Positions 34,394 through 46,837 of a stretch of DNA of 64,000 nt are shown one piece after another; position 1 is the first letter of the stretch; every line of letters starts with the position of its first letter. The notes under the pieces are model-generated. The model was given only the letters and a program-made list of their open reading frames with translations, had not been told where the DNA came from and made no database searches. The DNA comes from Elmis aenea (lineage: Eukaryota > Arthropoda > Insecta > Coleoptera > Elmidae): contig OX393581.1 in NCBI GenBank assembly GCA_947652605.1, forward strand, positions 33,164,788 to 33,228,787, given 5' to 3'. The translations under genes were made by a program, and so were the position numbers.

Positions 34394-35055
34394 TGACTAA
34401 ACAATTGAACAAGTGCGAATGCTTATGAAATTCGCTGTTGGCATTTGTCGTCGAGACTCTTGCTTTTTTGCAGAAAAAATTCTGCCCAAATACAAAACTA
34501 TTTAAAAGGTTTAAATCTTCGAATTCTTTCAATAGCAATGTTGGTGTTGTGTGGCGCAATTTCTTTTAGTTTTAAATGGATATCACTTTAAAATTAGTGG
34601 GTTGACATTATTCCATTGTAACCAACAGGTTTCTCGACTTGGTGAGTCACAACACGATCTGCAAATATGCAACAAAAAGATATTAATGCCTATTGCACAT
34701 ATGTTACTTTGAACAGATGTGCGTTCCGTCTCGGTTAAGTGTTTATTGTGTTAACGGTGCCATAATTTCATTAGCTCAGAGATGATATAAACTGCAGTGG
34801 AATAATAGCAATAAAACTTATATTACTATGCTACCGTTTCAGTTTGTTTCGTCGAAACAGGGAATTTTTGAATTAAGTAAATTGTACAGTAGTAATTAAA
34901 GAGAACATTTTAACGCTATTACGTTATTCTGATTTTTTATGTAGCAAACCGGTTTTCCTTATATACGGAGAGGACCAAAATAAATCACTATACATCTTGC
35001 TTGCAACTTTTTTAAAATATGAAAATTTTATTAATTTTTAGTAATTATGAATGTA

Positions 35056-35626
35056 TACAGTGTGTCCAAAAGGAATGGAATATGCTATATATCTCAGTAA
35101 ATATCCACTTTAGGAAAAAATGTTTTGAATAGAAGTTGTTTGGTACTTAGTTTTCCACCATAAGACAAAATTTAAATATTTTTTTTCGAATAACAAAAGC
35201 GCAATGAAAAACAATTAATTTTTTTTAAATGACAAGGTACCCCTATATTATACTCATTTGATAGAGAATGTTTTTCCTTTTTCAGTGATGCAAAACTTTA
35301 GTACCCTTACTTAGACAACTTTCTGAGAAAAACGCAAACATTATTTTAATTGATTAGTATTTATTTCTAACAAAAACATCATAAGAACTAACATTTTTTG
35401 ACGAAATCTACAATAAGTAGGATAATGTAGGATAGGGGGCAAAAAAACGAAAATCAATTTTTTCAGTTTTTCTTGAATAACTTTTGAACTAAGACAGCTA
35501 TAAAAATTTTCTTTGCAGATATTTGATGAGAATCTAATTTCTCAACTTTGCCCTAATTTAACCGACCTCGTAGCTCTTAAGGTAAGCGAGATCCCCATGC
35601 ATTTACTCGAATTTGGGACACCCTGT
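35056..35626. repeat. Foldback-related element with unmatched ends (571 bp)
   Basis: The left end is TACAGTGTGTCCAAAAGGAA. The right 95 bases copy the right end of the 11187-12113 element (CCCTAATTTAACCGACCTCG, GCGAGATCCCCATGCATTTA, GGGACACCCTGT). The arms do not pair, so this is either a chimera or two partial copies. Confidence 0.6.
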
Positions 35627-35726
35627 TTAAGGTTTTAGAGAACTGAAAAAAATTACTAGTATTTGTTTTTTTACTGGGACTTTTATTTTTATAAATGCAT
35701 TTTCTTCCAATAAAGTCAATACAGTC

Positions 35727-35916
35727 AGGGCCTATGAGAGGGGGTCCCGAGCCCCGGGCCCGGAAGTAATTTAAGGGCCCAGGAGTCCACATACGTTTTT
35801 AATTGTGCTGTATTAAATATTCACGATTTACAATTCGTTTTTTTTTAAATGAATTTTCAAATAATTTATTTACTTGGGGTCAATGTAAATTTTTCCCGCG
35901 GGCCTAGCCGGCTCTG
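35727..35916. mobile_element. 190-bp hAT-type MITE
   Basis: Starts CAGGGCCTATGAGAGGGGGT and ends GGCCTAGCCGGCTCTG, with GGGCCCGG and AAGGGCCC inside. The 8-bp flanks agree at 5 of 8 positions (both end ACAGT), so the target duplication is only suggestive. Confidence 0.6.
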
Positions 35917-35929
35917 GTCACAGTACCTA

Positions 35930-37155
35930 CAAAACAAAAAGAGAATAACGCAACACAAAATGTTCCTCGGAAACACATGTATGAGAATTGTTTCACATTC
36001 TCTGCTTATACCTAAGCAATGATAAACTTTGTTGCATATTCATAAATATAACATTCCTTTTATATTTAAATAGAGGTAGGACGTGGACATCCAATCATAT
36101 TATTTTGAGCAAATGATTTCATAGCTAGCTATAACCTTTTATTTTCGTGTGCTACCAGACTTTTGTTAAGATTTATTAACTAAATCGTTTAATTTAAGTG
36201 ATGAAAGAAACCGAATATTTGCCATTTTCCCCTTGATCATTAACATATCTGTTTGACTTTAAATGTATTTTCTGCATGATTGAAAGCAAATTTTTAAGTA
36301 AATTGCTAATAACGTGAGAGTAAACGAATAACGTGTTTTTTAACGGTATTCCGTTTATTTATTTTTTAATTGCGTAAAAGTTCGTGTTTAAACTAACATT
36401 TATATTCTAAACTCTGAAAATATTGCGTGCCATCGGAGTTAATAAGATGTTTTACTGATTATAATGGACTAAATTTGCATAAATATATTAGTAATAGCCA
36501 TTTAATTATCTGATTATTGTATTATAAATTATTTTAGTTTAAAGAGTTATCGTTATAATTATGTAAAGCGGTTTACTTAATACACATAGTTTGGATTTTA
36601 TCATGTTAGAATTTCTTTTTCGATTTTATGCAGTTATTTGGATGATTAATTTTTTGTGTAATGATGATTATCCGTAAATTTTTTGACTGTTACATGTTTG
36701 TCTAATAGTGACTTTTGTCAAGTTACACGATCTTCAAACGGTGGCAATATTCAAAAAGTCTTTTCTTGGCAATGAGCAATGCTATTTCACAAAGCTGAAC
36801 AATCTTATAGCCATCAAGTTTAGCATCTTCTTTCAAAAAAAGCTTTTAAAGATCATGCAGACTTTCAACCATGCATACATATTATGTACATTAAAAACAA
36901 ATGATGAAATTCGCTGTAACCTCTAATACTTGAATAAATAACTTCTTTCTAGCAGCATTAGTTTTGAGCTGGTTTCATAGCTTTAAAAATTTTTGAATAG
37001 CACTTACATTTCTTGCCAAATACTGCTTGGCATTGCTAATGATAATATAAAACTTTGAATTGATTAACGATAAATCGGTCTCGGCTTATCCACCGATTAC
37101 TGACTTTTACATAATGATTTATTGGTTTATATAATTAAAGTACTCCTAAGATGAG
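35930..37155. other. AT-rich DNA without recognised genes
   Basis: No coding motif or clear repeat seen. Confidence 0.5.
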
Positions 37156-37387
37156 TAATCTACTGTTTTAGCGTCCCTTACCATTAGAACAATTGTTAGT
37201 CGTTGCCAACGCACACAACTTTATTGTATTAATTGCCACTCTGTTTATCACAGCATTTAAAAAAAAATGAACTAGTCTAACTTTCTCTTACTGATTTAAA
37301 CAAAGTGCTCATAGAGGATGATGTATGCGGTAGTAGTAACGAAAAGTTGGTTTAATTAATAATAAGGGACGCTAAAACTGTAGATTA
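37156..37387. mobile_element. 232-bp MITE with 25-bp inverted ends
   Basis: TAATCTACTGTTTTAGCGTC then CCTTA at the left and the inverted copy at the right, 24 of 25 matching. Both ends begin or end with TA, which fits a Tc1/mariner-type TA target, but superfamily is uncertain. Confidence 0.78.
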
Positions 37388-37625
37388 CCCATAAAAAGTG
37401 TTTATTATGATCTTATTTTGATTATAGTAAGTTTCTTCCTGATATAGTTAAATAAAACATTTGAATCAGGAAATGCAAGAAATTGATTATGTCTTGAAAA
37501 CGGAAAAACTCTTTCATTATAATTTAAGAGAAACAGATCTACGTTATGTTCATTAAAAGTGTTTTTAGTTATTTTTTCGTTTTTAATTGTTCAAGATGAT
37601 TTTTAAAATTTTTAGTAGTTTAAAA

Positions 37626-38669
37626 CAGGGTGGATAAAAATCATGATTTAAAAAAAAAATCAAAAAAATCGATTTATTCAATGTACCATATAATCGAATT
37701 TTGTGACATATTCACATGCTATTTCTGTTTTGTGCTAATATATTTAATAAACAATATATTTAATTCAGTGGTGAATTTTGGTCAAAATGAAAAATTAAAT
37801 ATAATGATAAAAAAATTGAAAAAATCAGTGCTAAATGGTGATGTTTAATTAATTATATACAGGGTGTCATTAGTGCGGGATCGGTCGGTTGTGGCTAAAC
37901 GGCTTGAGATATAAAGTTGATTCAAACGCCATGTTATACAGTTTTTTCTTCCGAACACGATAAAAATATTTTCAAATATACAGGGTGAGTGACCTCTCTG
38001 GAACCAATAGCAACTTTTATATTTCAAATACAACACCCCATTTTTTATTTAATATTTTTGACCGCCTTAATTTTAGCTTTGCATCAATATAAAATACTAC
38101 AGGTTTTTATACGGCGTTGTCAAAAAAAAAATTAATTTTCAAAATTTTTCAAGGTTTTAAGTCTTTATTTAAAAAATTCTCCTGAAGTTATTTTGAAGTA
38201 CAGAGTTGTAATTTGGTATGGACATGCAGAAAACATTGCTCTGTTCGCTCGAAATGAAAAAATTTGAATCACACATACAGGGGTAGGGGTGTTCATAAAT
38301 AGGTGGCAACTTCCATGATTTTCAAAAGCTTGTAACTCGATTTTTTCAAATGCAAACCCCTATATTTTTTTATGTCATCGAATTTGTCTTTAAGAGAGCT
38401 TCATTTTTTGTTAAGTGTGTCCTATACCCAAAACTCGTACTTTTCGAGATATTCGACATTTTTCTTCAAATCGTTATTGAAGCAAATAGAAATTCACCAT
38501 TTCCGGTATTTAATTACTAATAGTAGTATAATTTTGTTTTATAATAAATATTATATTGTACTCATATAATCACTTGATTTAAATATATGATTTTTTTTAA
38601 AAATCACTTGATTTAAATCATGATTTAAATCGTGATTTAAATCAACTGATTTAAATCTGCTCAACCCTG
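37626..38669. mobile_element. 1,044-bp hAT MITE with perfect 8-bp target duplication
   Basis: GTTTAAAA is present at 37618-37625 and 38670-38677. The element starts CAGGGTGGATAAAAATCATG and ends CTGCTCAACCCTG. ATTTAAATC/GATTTAAAT palindromes cluster near the right end. Two TACAGGGTG heads inside (37858 and 37979) suggest nested foldback pieces. No transposase seen. Confidence 0.88.
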
Positions 38670-38681
38670 GTTTAAAATAGT

Positions 38682-38993
38682 ATGTCACAACTCACAAGAG
38701 TTGTAAGAAGCACATTACGCACGGAGACGCGTAGCGGCGAGTGCGTATTTCCACGTGTGCGTAATTGCTTTACAACTCGTGTTATGTAGCTTACTTTTTC
38801 TACGAACACATAATACATACGATTTAACGGCTTTTTGGCTACTATGCAGATATAATTACGTTGTCTTGTCAATTTTGACGTATTACTTTGACATTTCTAG
38901 ACAAGTGCGTTTTGCTTACCGTGCGTTATAACTCACTTACTTTACTATGCATGCACGCTGTACGGTAAGAGTCATTTACATTAGTGGTAGTAG
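38682..38993 (+). repeat. Unknown 0.3-kb repeat, copy 1
   Basis: Shares about 300 bp with 49837-50129 in the same orientation, including TAGCGGCGAGTGYGTATTTC, GCGTAATTGCTTTACAACTC and TTTTGCTTACCGTGCGTTAT. AGAGTTGTAAG at the left and TTACAACTCGTGTTATGT about 80 bp in form inverted ends. No protein recognised. Confidence 0.8.
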
Positions 38994-41900
38994 AAAAAAT
39001 GTGTATTAAATTCTTTAGTTCACTTATTCCGATTTTTAAATCAGTAAACAGCTATATTAGCATCTAGACTCTTAGAATTAGGATAATATTGAAAAGGTTT
39101 TCCATATAAGATCAATTAAAAATATTGGCAAAAGTTAAATTGATTGAAACCAATCAATCGATAAAAGAGCCGATACGGCCAATTAATCGGTGCATCCCTA
39201 AGGTCTAGCAGAATGTTCATGATGTCACCGTTCTAGAAATTTAATTAAAGAAGGAAACGTGAACATACATCGAAAATAATAAAAAATACAACACAAACAT
39301 ACTTTTTGCTGTTTAGTAATCATTTGTCATATGCAGACAAGATCATCAAAGACCGTAACAAATCGCAACATTGTTTTGTATGTAAAGCATTTTTTTCAGC
39401 TTTATAATCTTTTTCGAATGAGCTTTGTGATATCGGAACTCTATTGCCGAGTATACACAGCTATTTTGGTTTATTTATTATTGACGGTACCTGTTAGCCT
39501 GTTAGATGTAAAATATCGTGTCGTAATTATTGGTTATCGATTTGAATTGCTGTCATCAAGTTTTTAAACACATTTTATAACTCAATACCCTAAAGCCTTC
39601 TGTACATAAACATGTCGTTTTAATTTTCATTCCACTTTCGTTTTTTCGTTACTGGCCACTCACAGAGTAAAAAATCGCCTAGCAGGTGTTTCGCAAAAAA
39701 TCGCGCCCAATAAAAATAATGCTTACTTAATGCATGTTAATTTATTCTGTTTGATCGCAGTGACAAAAAGCGGTTGACATCTCGTCCAAACAAATTTTCG
39801 TGCGAATATTTTTATACCGTTGTCCAAATCTCATACCAGTAACATTCTTTTAACTGTTAATTTCCTACAACGTAATGATGCGTGTATAATTCCCCATTAT
39901 GTTTGCTTAGCTCTGAAAATAATACGATCAAAGAATGGTGGAAACGTTTTTTTGAAGTATATTTAATTTAATGATAATGGGACCTTCAATCCGTTAACTT
40001 AATAAGACTTTATCCTGCTGGTAGCCGCCGGAAACTCTTTATCCATGTAATTCAAACTTTCATAATGTTAGTTAGTTGTTAGTACAGTTTTTCGGAAACG
40101 GTTTCTAACTTGGGGGCTTTGTCGAAGATTGTAGAAGTTTAAATTCCTAAATAATGAACAATATAATTTTATTTGAACGTATAAAAATTTCAACAGCGTT
40201 GCTTAAATATAAAAACTAATTGCCGGGTACATTACAGCACTTTTATGCCTGAGCTAAGTTGAACTTTTTACCGTATAGATACATAAAAAGTGTAAGTTAA
40301 TATGTTGGCTCAATAATTTAAATTTTAAAGCAACGTTTTATTCAGAGACTATGTTTTGATTTTTGTTATTTATTTACATAAAAAAATTAAACTGATATGA
40401 AAGTTCTGCTTTGCTGTGAGTGTGAACAAAATCATGTTACTTTTATGCTTGGTTATCCCTATTGATAATGCGATTTAAATCGGAACACTAGTGTCTTGAA
40501 TATTTAAAAAAAATCTCGTAATCATTGTGTTCATTAGCTTCAAAGTGTATAATTCGCTATTCTACTGAATGCCAATATTTGTTATTATTATTTTTGTAAT
40601 TTATTTATTAATAAAATAAAATAAAAATTGTTCGATTCGTCTTAAAACATTATTATTTTACATTTTATGCATCTACAATATTCGCAACTAGTTTATTTTG
40701 CATGTAAAGTCCTATGTAAGATACTTTCAGTCAACACCCAGTATAGAATGATCGTTATTTTATACTTTGGCAAATGCCACTCGGAATTGCAATATAGGAA
40801 TGATACACTTTACCTTTAACATATTTACTATAAAGTTTGCCAACCGATAATAAATATAATTTAATATGGTGCCCATAAACTTCCGCAAGGCGAAGACATG
40901 CCCAATTAATAGGGTGTTATCGTGTTTGTTATATTCGTTGATTTGTTTTAATTTATAACTAGAGGAAATAATGGCGGTAAACCTGATTTTGCTTACACGC
41001 GGCCCAGCGTAGAAGAAAAGTGTTTACATTATTGTACCACGAGCAAGTTTATGCAACGTGTATGGTATCGTTTATTATTGTGTTTGATCTTGCCTTTTAA
41101 TCGAGCTTTCCGCATATAAGTTAAGCAATAAAAGGATAATCAACATTTGCATGAAATATGTTATTGAGAGAAGGTTTATCACCGATCTAAACACTAGCAA
41201 GGCAATTCTTTAACGTAAATCAGCCTGGCGCATTCCATTTTGAATCACGAAGTGTAATGGAACGCGAGTAAATAATAAATTTCTATTCCTAAATCGATAT
41301 AAATCAACAAACACGCTCATAGGAAATGTTGGTACTGTGAAAATATGCATTACATAACAAATAGTCAGGTTCATTTGAACTTGTGACTCCTCCCTTAACA
41401 TGCAATATACAGGTGCATTAGGAAGATGGACGACTGAATAAGAAAACTATAAACGGTTAAAGCGGAGAAAGATGATGTACTACATGTTAAAACTTTCATT
41501 AGCGCGCTGTGGCGTGTTTAAACATAGACGTTATGGTTATTCGCACCTCATTTACTTAGAGAATCTTAACATTTTAGCAAGTCCAGAGTGCTTTAAACAT
41601 TGTAGGTATTACAAGCGGATATTTATTAAAGCCGTGTAGTTTGTATTCATTTTTTGCGAAGGCGAGCGTTAATTAAAACGGGTTCACTGTTCTATCAACG
41701 TTAGAAAAGTAAAATTCTTAGTTTGACAGTGAATTAGCACACTACTTTAAACTGGAATATTGTTTTATTAAAAACTTATGACAATATTTTGAATTGTCGC
41801 CCTCCTCGTCATTGAAGAAAAGGATGACTACGAAATACTGAACGCCACGCTGTTGATAATGATGGCTAAGAAATCTCAAAAAAATTCAAGAAAAATGGAA

Positions 41901-42063
41901 GAAGCCATGCAAACACATTTTATAATGTAATGAAAGAGCAACCCAATAACGTAGGTAATTCATTACAAACTTGCTTTTGTTTGCAGATAATGTATTTTCA
42001 AAATCTTATTACTATAACTTTGGAGGTATATTACTTTACATAACAAAATCTGTCATATTGATA
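38994..42063. other. AT-rich DNA without recognised genes
   Basis: A hAT-like right end (CAATTAATCGGTGCATCCCTA) is at 39180-39202. Near 41820-41935 the plus strand reads DDYEILNATLLIMMAKK, faintly like the N-terminus of a Harbinger transposase, too weak to call. Otherwise nothing. Confidence 0.45.
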
Positions 42064-42578
42064 TACAGGGTGGTCCATATAGAAGGGATCTCGTAAATGG
42101 TAAGAACTACAAAGAAGTTTAAATTAGACTAATTGTTACCCTTTCTGAGACCTATTCCGTGATGATTTAATGTTTTAAAAAAGTTTCATGGAACGCTAGA
42201 AAATAAACAAAAATCTAATTGGTAATTTAAGAAAAAAAATCGTTAATAACTGGGTTATACTTGATGGTACAAAAATATTTTTGGGGTAAAAGTTGTAGAT
42301 TTTTATGCACGTAAAATGAAAACATTCAGTTGTTTCAATATTGTTTAAATTCATGGCACTCTATGGTTTCATAGGGACTTTTTGATAAATTCTATTTGTT
42401 TTGAGCCTAAATATCAAAATAAATACATTTAACGTTATGTTGTTAAAAAGAGAGAAAAAAGAGAGCTTTTTCATGAGGTCATAGCCAACTATGGTTTTCA
42501 TTTATCAAGAATAAAATTTTCTGAGAAATCGATAATGAAAAACTTTTTCATTTGTTGCATACTTTTTGAATGACTGTA
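42064..42578. repeat. Foldback-related element with two different family ends (515 bp)
   Basis: The left end is TACAGGGTGGTCCATATAGA then AGGGATCTCGTAAATGG (GGGATCTCG head). The right end, TTTTTGAATGACTGTA, matches the right end of the 13567-14643 palindrome. Inside is the GGTCATAGCCAACTATGGTT module. Confidence 0.65.
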
Positions 42579-43740
42579 TAAAAGTACACTTTTTTTTTTT
42601 GAATTTATTGATTAAATTACATGTCAGCCTTACCATTAGAGTTAGCTTGTGCAAAAAATGTTTAAAATTATGGCTTATTTTGTGAAGAGAAAATTACTTG
42701 CTATTGTGTTGCTGTGTTTAATAAAAATACATACAAAACTAATACCCCTAAATTTTTTTCAAGAATTTACCATAGATAGTTGACAGATTATAAACAATTT
42801 TTTTATCATGAAATTTTTAAGTTTCTTTATAGTTTTCTATTTTACCGATTTTCTTTAGAATATGTAATACTGTCGTCATGATGGAAATAATGCGAAGCAG
42901 TTGCACAACGTTAACATCCTCATTAGAGAAACGCAGTTGATAATGTACCGCGACAAATTTTAACAATGAAGAAAGTATGAAAAAACGCGATTATCATTTA
43001 TGAATGAGAAACATATTCAGTTTTTATAATTCCATGTTCTTCTAACGACGTTGTTACATCACAATACAAAAACAAGAAAACATGTTGTTTTAATTTATAC
43101 AGCTCTCAGAGCGTAAATATACGTGTTATTGCTGTTTTGGTTGTTGATAGAATCAGCAAGCAACGACAAAACCATTTAGGGCGAGAAGAAGCGTGAGAAG
43201 TTGTCGTAATGTGTTTAATTATTTTTTAAACGTTATTATAGTGTAGTTGGGCGTTTTTTTTTTTGTTAAAATAAGCGCGAGTAATGAATATTCGGTTTGT
43301 TTGATCATTTATGTGTAGATTAAAAAAAATTATATCTCGAAATTTAAAAACATTGAGCAAAATCGAGTGCTGGTGAATCGCCGGTAAAGGAACAAAAAAA
43401 CATCGATCACCTAAGTTGGAGTTACCCGATGTTTCAATGAAAAGTGACTCCCCTTTTAAACAATAACTCCTTACCTTCTTTCCCTTCAGCTTTTGCTATC
43501 AACGCTCCTCAGTAAAGATAAAGTTCTGGTTAAATATTTATTTATCAATGTATTAGATTCGGGGTTCAGAACAAATTATTTAAATTTTAGGTAATTCTTA
43601 TGGAAAAATTTGATTCTATCATATATTCGTCCTAACCAGTATTCGTCCTTCAGGAGCGGTTTTATGACGAACACAGAGGTTCCAGTGTATTAGTCTTTTT
43701 ACCTTAAAGTGTCGACGAAAATATTCCTTATGCTAAGGAC
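42579..43740. other. AT-rich DNA without recognised genes
   Basis: No coding motif or repeat recognised. Confidence 0.5.
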
Positions 43741-44020
43741 CAGGGGTTTGGAGCAGTACAATTTTTTAATTGCTCCGCTCCAGCTCCGCTCCGGCATCTA
43801 AATGCCTGCTCCACCTCCGCTCCATGCTCCAAATATTGTTAACATTTAAAAAAGTTTTTTGATTAAAAAAATTGCTTTAAAAAATAAAGTTTTAATTTTA
43901 TCGAATATGTAGAAGTTGGTCAAAAATAACAATATTTGGTTTCCGGGTTTGGAACCGCGTCTTCTATATTTAGAAGTAGTTGACGTTTCGACCATTGTGT
44001 CTTGGTCTTTTTCAAAACGA

Positions 44021-44800
44021 CTAATTTGTGAGGGATGTTGCTGGGTTTATATATCCAGCTTGTGGAGGCGTGGCGTTCCGCTTGATGGGTTTGTTCTGCC
44101 TCAGTGATTTTGTGATGACTAGTTTCCAGATGGTTGGGAGTTGTATGCCTGTGTCTCTGTTGTAGTTGTTTGGGTTCTTGATGATTTCCAATGATTCTCG
44201 ATATAATCTTGGCCAGAAATGGTTTGCGCGGGCCAGTAGTTTTGTTTCTCTGAAGAGGATGTTGTGTCCTGTACCCTGGGCGTGTTCCGCTACCGCTGAT
44301 TTATCGACTTGTTTTCTTGTTGTTTGTCCTTCGTGTTCTTTGAGACGCGTTTGTATACTCCTGCCAGTCTGTCCTATGTATACTTTTCCACAGGAGCAAG
44401 GTATGCTATATATTCCCGCGTGGTGTAGTCCTGTGTTGTGTGTTCTTCTTAATTTATTCGAGAGCTTCAAAGGAGCGTTGAAAACGGTTTTGATTTTATG
44501 TTTTTGTAGAAGCTTTGATATTTTGTTAGTCACTCCGCTGATGTAGGGCAAGTAAGTCGTAGCGATGTATTCTTTCTTTTCTTTTCCTTCTTTTGGCGTG
44601 GCATGTTTTTGTATGGTACGAAGTATTTGTTTACGCTGGTAACCGTTTTCTTGCAGGGTTCTCGTGACCATGTTCAGTTCTTCTTTGATGTTTTCTGGTG
44701 TGCATATCTCTTTAGCCCTATGTATTAATGTGTTGATCACCGATTGTTTTTGGGCTGGGTGATGATGTGATGCAGCATTTAGATATCGGTTGGTATGGGT
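44021..44800 (-). pseudogene. Penelope-like element C-terminal part with GIY-YIG endonuclease
   Basis: A 259-residue frame on the minus strand starts abruptly with THTNRYLNAASHHHPAQKQS, the stretch that follows the reverse transcriptase in Penelope-like proteins. It continues to a GIY-YIG nuclease domain: AGIYSIPCSCGKVYIGQTGR, an Arg in TRLKEH, and the downstream HAQGTGHNI and ESLEIIKNPN blocks. Penelope elements insert using this nuclease with their RT. The RT half is missing, cut near 44800 where a LINE fragment begins. After the stop, DTMVETSTTSKYRRRGSKPG-like sequence extends to about 43915, the usual 3' region of these elements. The nuclease frame is intact, but the element is dead. Confidence 0.88.
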
Positions 44801-44819
44801 CGGTTTGGGTCGGTAATTT

Positions 44820-45091
44820 TTAATACGATTATTTTCATTTTTAAGATTATAAATAACCTGCTTCCAAATTCTTTGTTAAAATATATAACCCAAAACGCTG
44901 ATGTTCATAACTATCCGACTAGAAACTGTAAAGACTTTATATTGCCATTCAGGACACGAAATTACACTCAAAATTCTCTTTTTTATAAAGGACTGAAATT
45001 TTACAATGAATTATCAAGTGAACTTAAAAGTGAAACTAATGTTGTAAGGTTTAGACGTAAGCTCGGTAGTCATATTAAGGAAAAGTTTTAA
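44820..45091 (+). pseudogene. LINE reverse-transcriptase C-terminal fragment
   Basis: The plus strand reads INNLLPNSLLKYI, HNYPTRNCKDFILPFRT, NSLFYKGLKFYNELSSELK and VVRFRRKLGSHI. Order and spacing match the C-terminal end of non-LTR reverse transcriptases in insects (pattern: Y.TR....P..RT.....S....G...WN.LP). The stop is at 45089-45091. It lacks the RT core and lies opposite the Penelope fragment within the composite hAT element. Confidence 0.7.
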
Positions 45092-45459
45092 ATTTTATAT
45101 ATTTATATATGTACATGTTATAAAATGTAACATAATTAGCAAATCGCTAAAATAAACTACATTAATATATTATTATTATATAAACTGGAGCAGTGGAGCA
45201 ATCAAAATTATTTGCTCCGGGTTCCGCTCCTGCTCCGGGCAAAAACCCATTGCTCCACTGCTCCGTGCTCCAGCTCCGAGCTCCGCTCCAAACCCCTGCG
45301 TAAGGACAAATATTGGTCTATTACTGAAATTAAATAAGATGTATTAGACATGTTTGTTGATTGGGGCCGTGTTCTATTCAGCTGCGACGCACTATTAGTA
45401 AGTTTATTTGTCTGATATCGGCTTTTTGATGTATTTAGGTTATGAAAAAGTGATTGAAT

Positions 45460-45966
45460 TTAACTCATTAACTTAAAGCACAGACTAATTTTTATAACAT
45501 ATTTATGCTTGAAAAGCAAATACACTGCCGCTATTCTGTTATTCAGATCTTCCTCCAATTTACCATTTTCTGCAATTATTGTCTCTAAATATTTAAAACT
45601 TGCTACCTGCTTTATCTTTTTTTGGTCTAGCATAATTGTAACTGGTTCATGATTTTTCGCTATAACCATAACCTTTGTCTTTGTTATATTAATATTCATA
45701 TTATATCTACTTAATGTATCTGCCCATACGTCTAGATTAAATTGCAAGTCCTTTTCGCTTTTAGCTAATAGCACCACATCATCTGCAAAGGCTAATTCTG
45801 TTAAGAATATTGGTTTTAGTTTATTCCAACCCCAGTAGGCTTTCTTTGTGTTTTGTTTACATTTTTTAATTAAAGAAAATCGTGATTGGAATGTAATAAT
45901 TAACATGCGTTTTGCTAAAAAAAGACCACTTTTAGTTGGCATCTTCAAACAAATCAATTCACACAA
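45460..45966 (-). pseudogene. Non-LTR reverse transcriptase fragment with FADD box
   Basis: The minus strand carries LAFADDVVLLAKSEKDLQ, the RT catalytic box (AFADD) and following helix, then SRYNMNINITKTKVMVI and KQVASFKYL, RT motifs D and E. About 100 residues are recognisable; the flanking parts of the frame are not. It is truncated at both ends and has no poly-A or target duplication I can see. Confidence 0.75.
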
Positions 45967-46837
45967 GAACCGAGTAGCAAAGTACGTGTTTTGGGAATAA
46001 TAAAATAAAGAAATACGATATTTTTGTCTGTCAGAAGTCTTGTCTTACCGCTAATACCATAGTCAATTTAAAACTTAAATTCAACAGCAAACAAATCCTC
46101 GAACTTGAGTAAACAAAGTGAAGTATGTATCGGCAAAACTGGATATGCCTGTTTAAAAAACGGCAAGAGTATCGCCTAGTGTTTATCTTACACATCCAAT
46201 GTTTCTAAAATTTTAATTATGTGATTTACCGTTAGGCATCTGAGTTCTGAACACGTCCAGCGGCAATTTTTGTTACCGCAGATTTAGAAAAACTAGAAAT
46301 AGTTATTTGACAGATATATTTCCGAATTCGACAATAAACACGATGGCTTTATAAGCTAGACGTTCAAGAATAGCTTTGGTATAATAATTTTAAAGAAATT
46401 ATCGTTTTGGTACCTTAGGACCAAAATATAATTTTATTAAAGTTGTGTAACACGATCTTTTTATTAACAAAATTGATTGAGACATTTATTTGACGATGTT
46501 CAATTTATATATTTACTGATAAAAGATTGAAGTGAAATATGCATCGCTCTCGCCTAATGTATTTTATGAGGTCGTTATTATTACATACAAATTAAAATTT
46601 ATAATTAAATGTCACTATGGGTAGTACAAATAAAATTTTTATTCTGGAATTGTCCGTTATGGATAGGTGTTCTTTCCATGCTGTTCTATATTCTCTTATT
46701 TGTTCGTTAATGTTGTATATGTCAAGCCCTTTACGTATTTCGCTGTTATATATTTATATTTAAGACCCTTTACTCCAATATTGATTTTAAAAATCTCATT
46801 TCATTGCTTTGTATTCTGTTTTTCATCTTTTTTATAT
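45967..46837. other. AT-rich DNA without recognised genes
   Basis: Nothing recognised. Confidence 0.45.

Larger units (their letters stand above)
43741..45298. mobile_element. Composite hAT element carrying retroelement fragments (1.56 kb)
   Basis: Starts CAGGGGTTTGGAGCAG and ends GCTCCAAACCCCTG; both ends hold runs of GCTCCGCTCC repeats. The same ends bound the 509-bp element at 52622-53130. Flanks CTAAGGAC (43733) and GTAAGGAC (45300) agree at 7 of 8 positions if one end base is shifted. Inside are a Penelope-like fragment (minus) and a LINE fragment (plus), both acquired later or carried. Confidence 0.78.

Noticed and set aside
41815..41935. Possible N-terminal piece of a Harbinger or other transposase (DDYEILNATLLIMM)
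   Set aside because: Too short and no supporting ends or domain neighbours.
44166..44546. 126-residue plus-strand frame
   Set aside because: Antisense to the Penelope GIY-YIG fragment.
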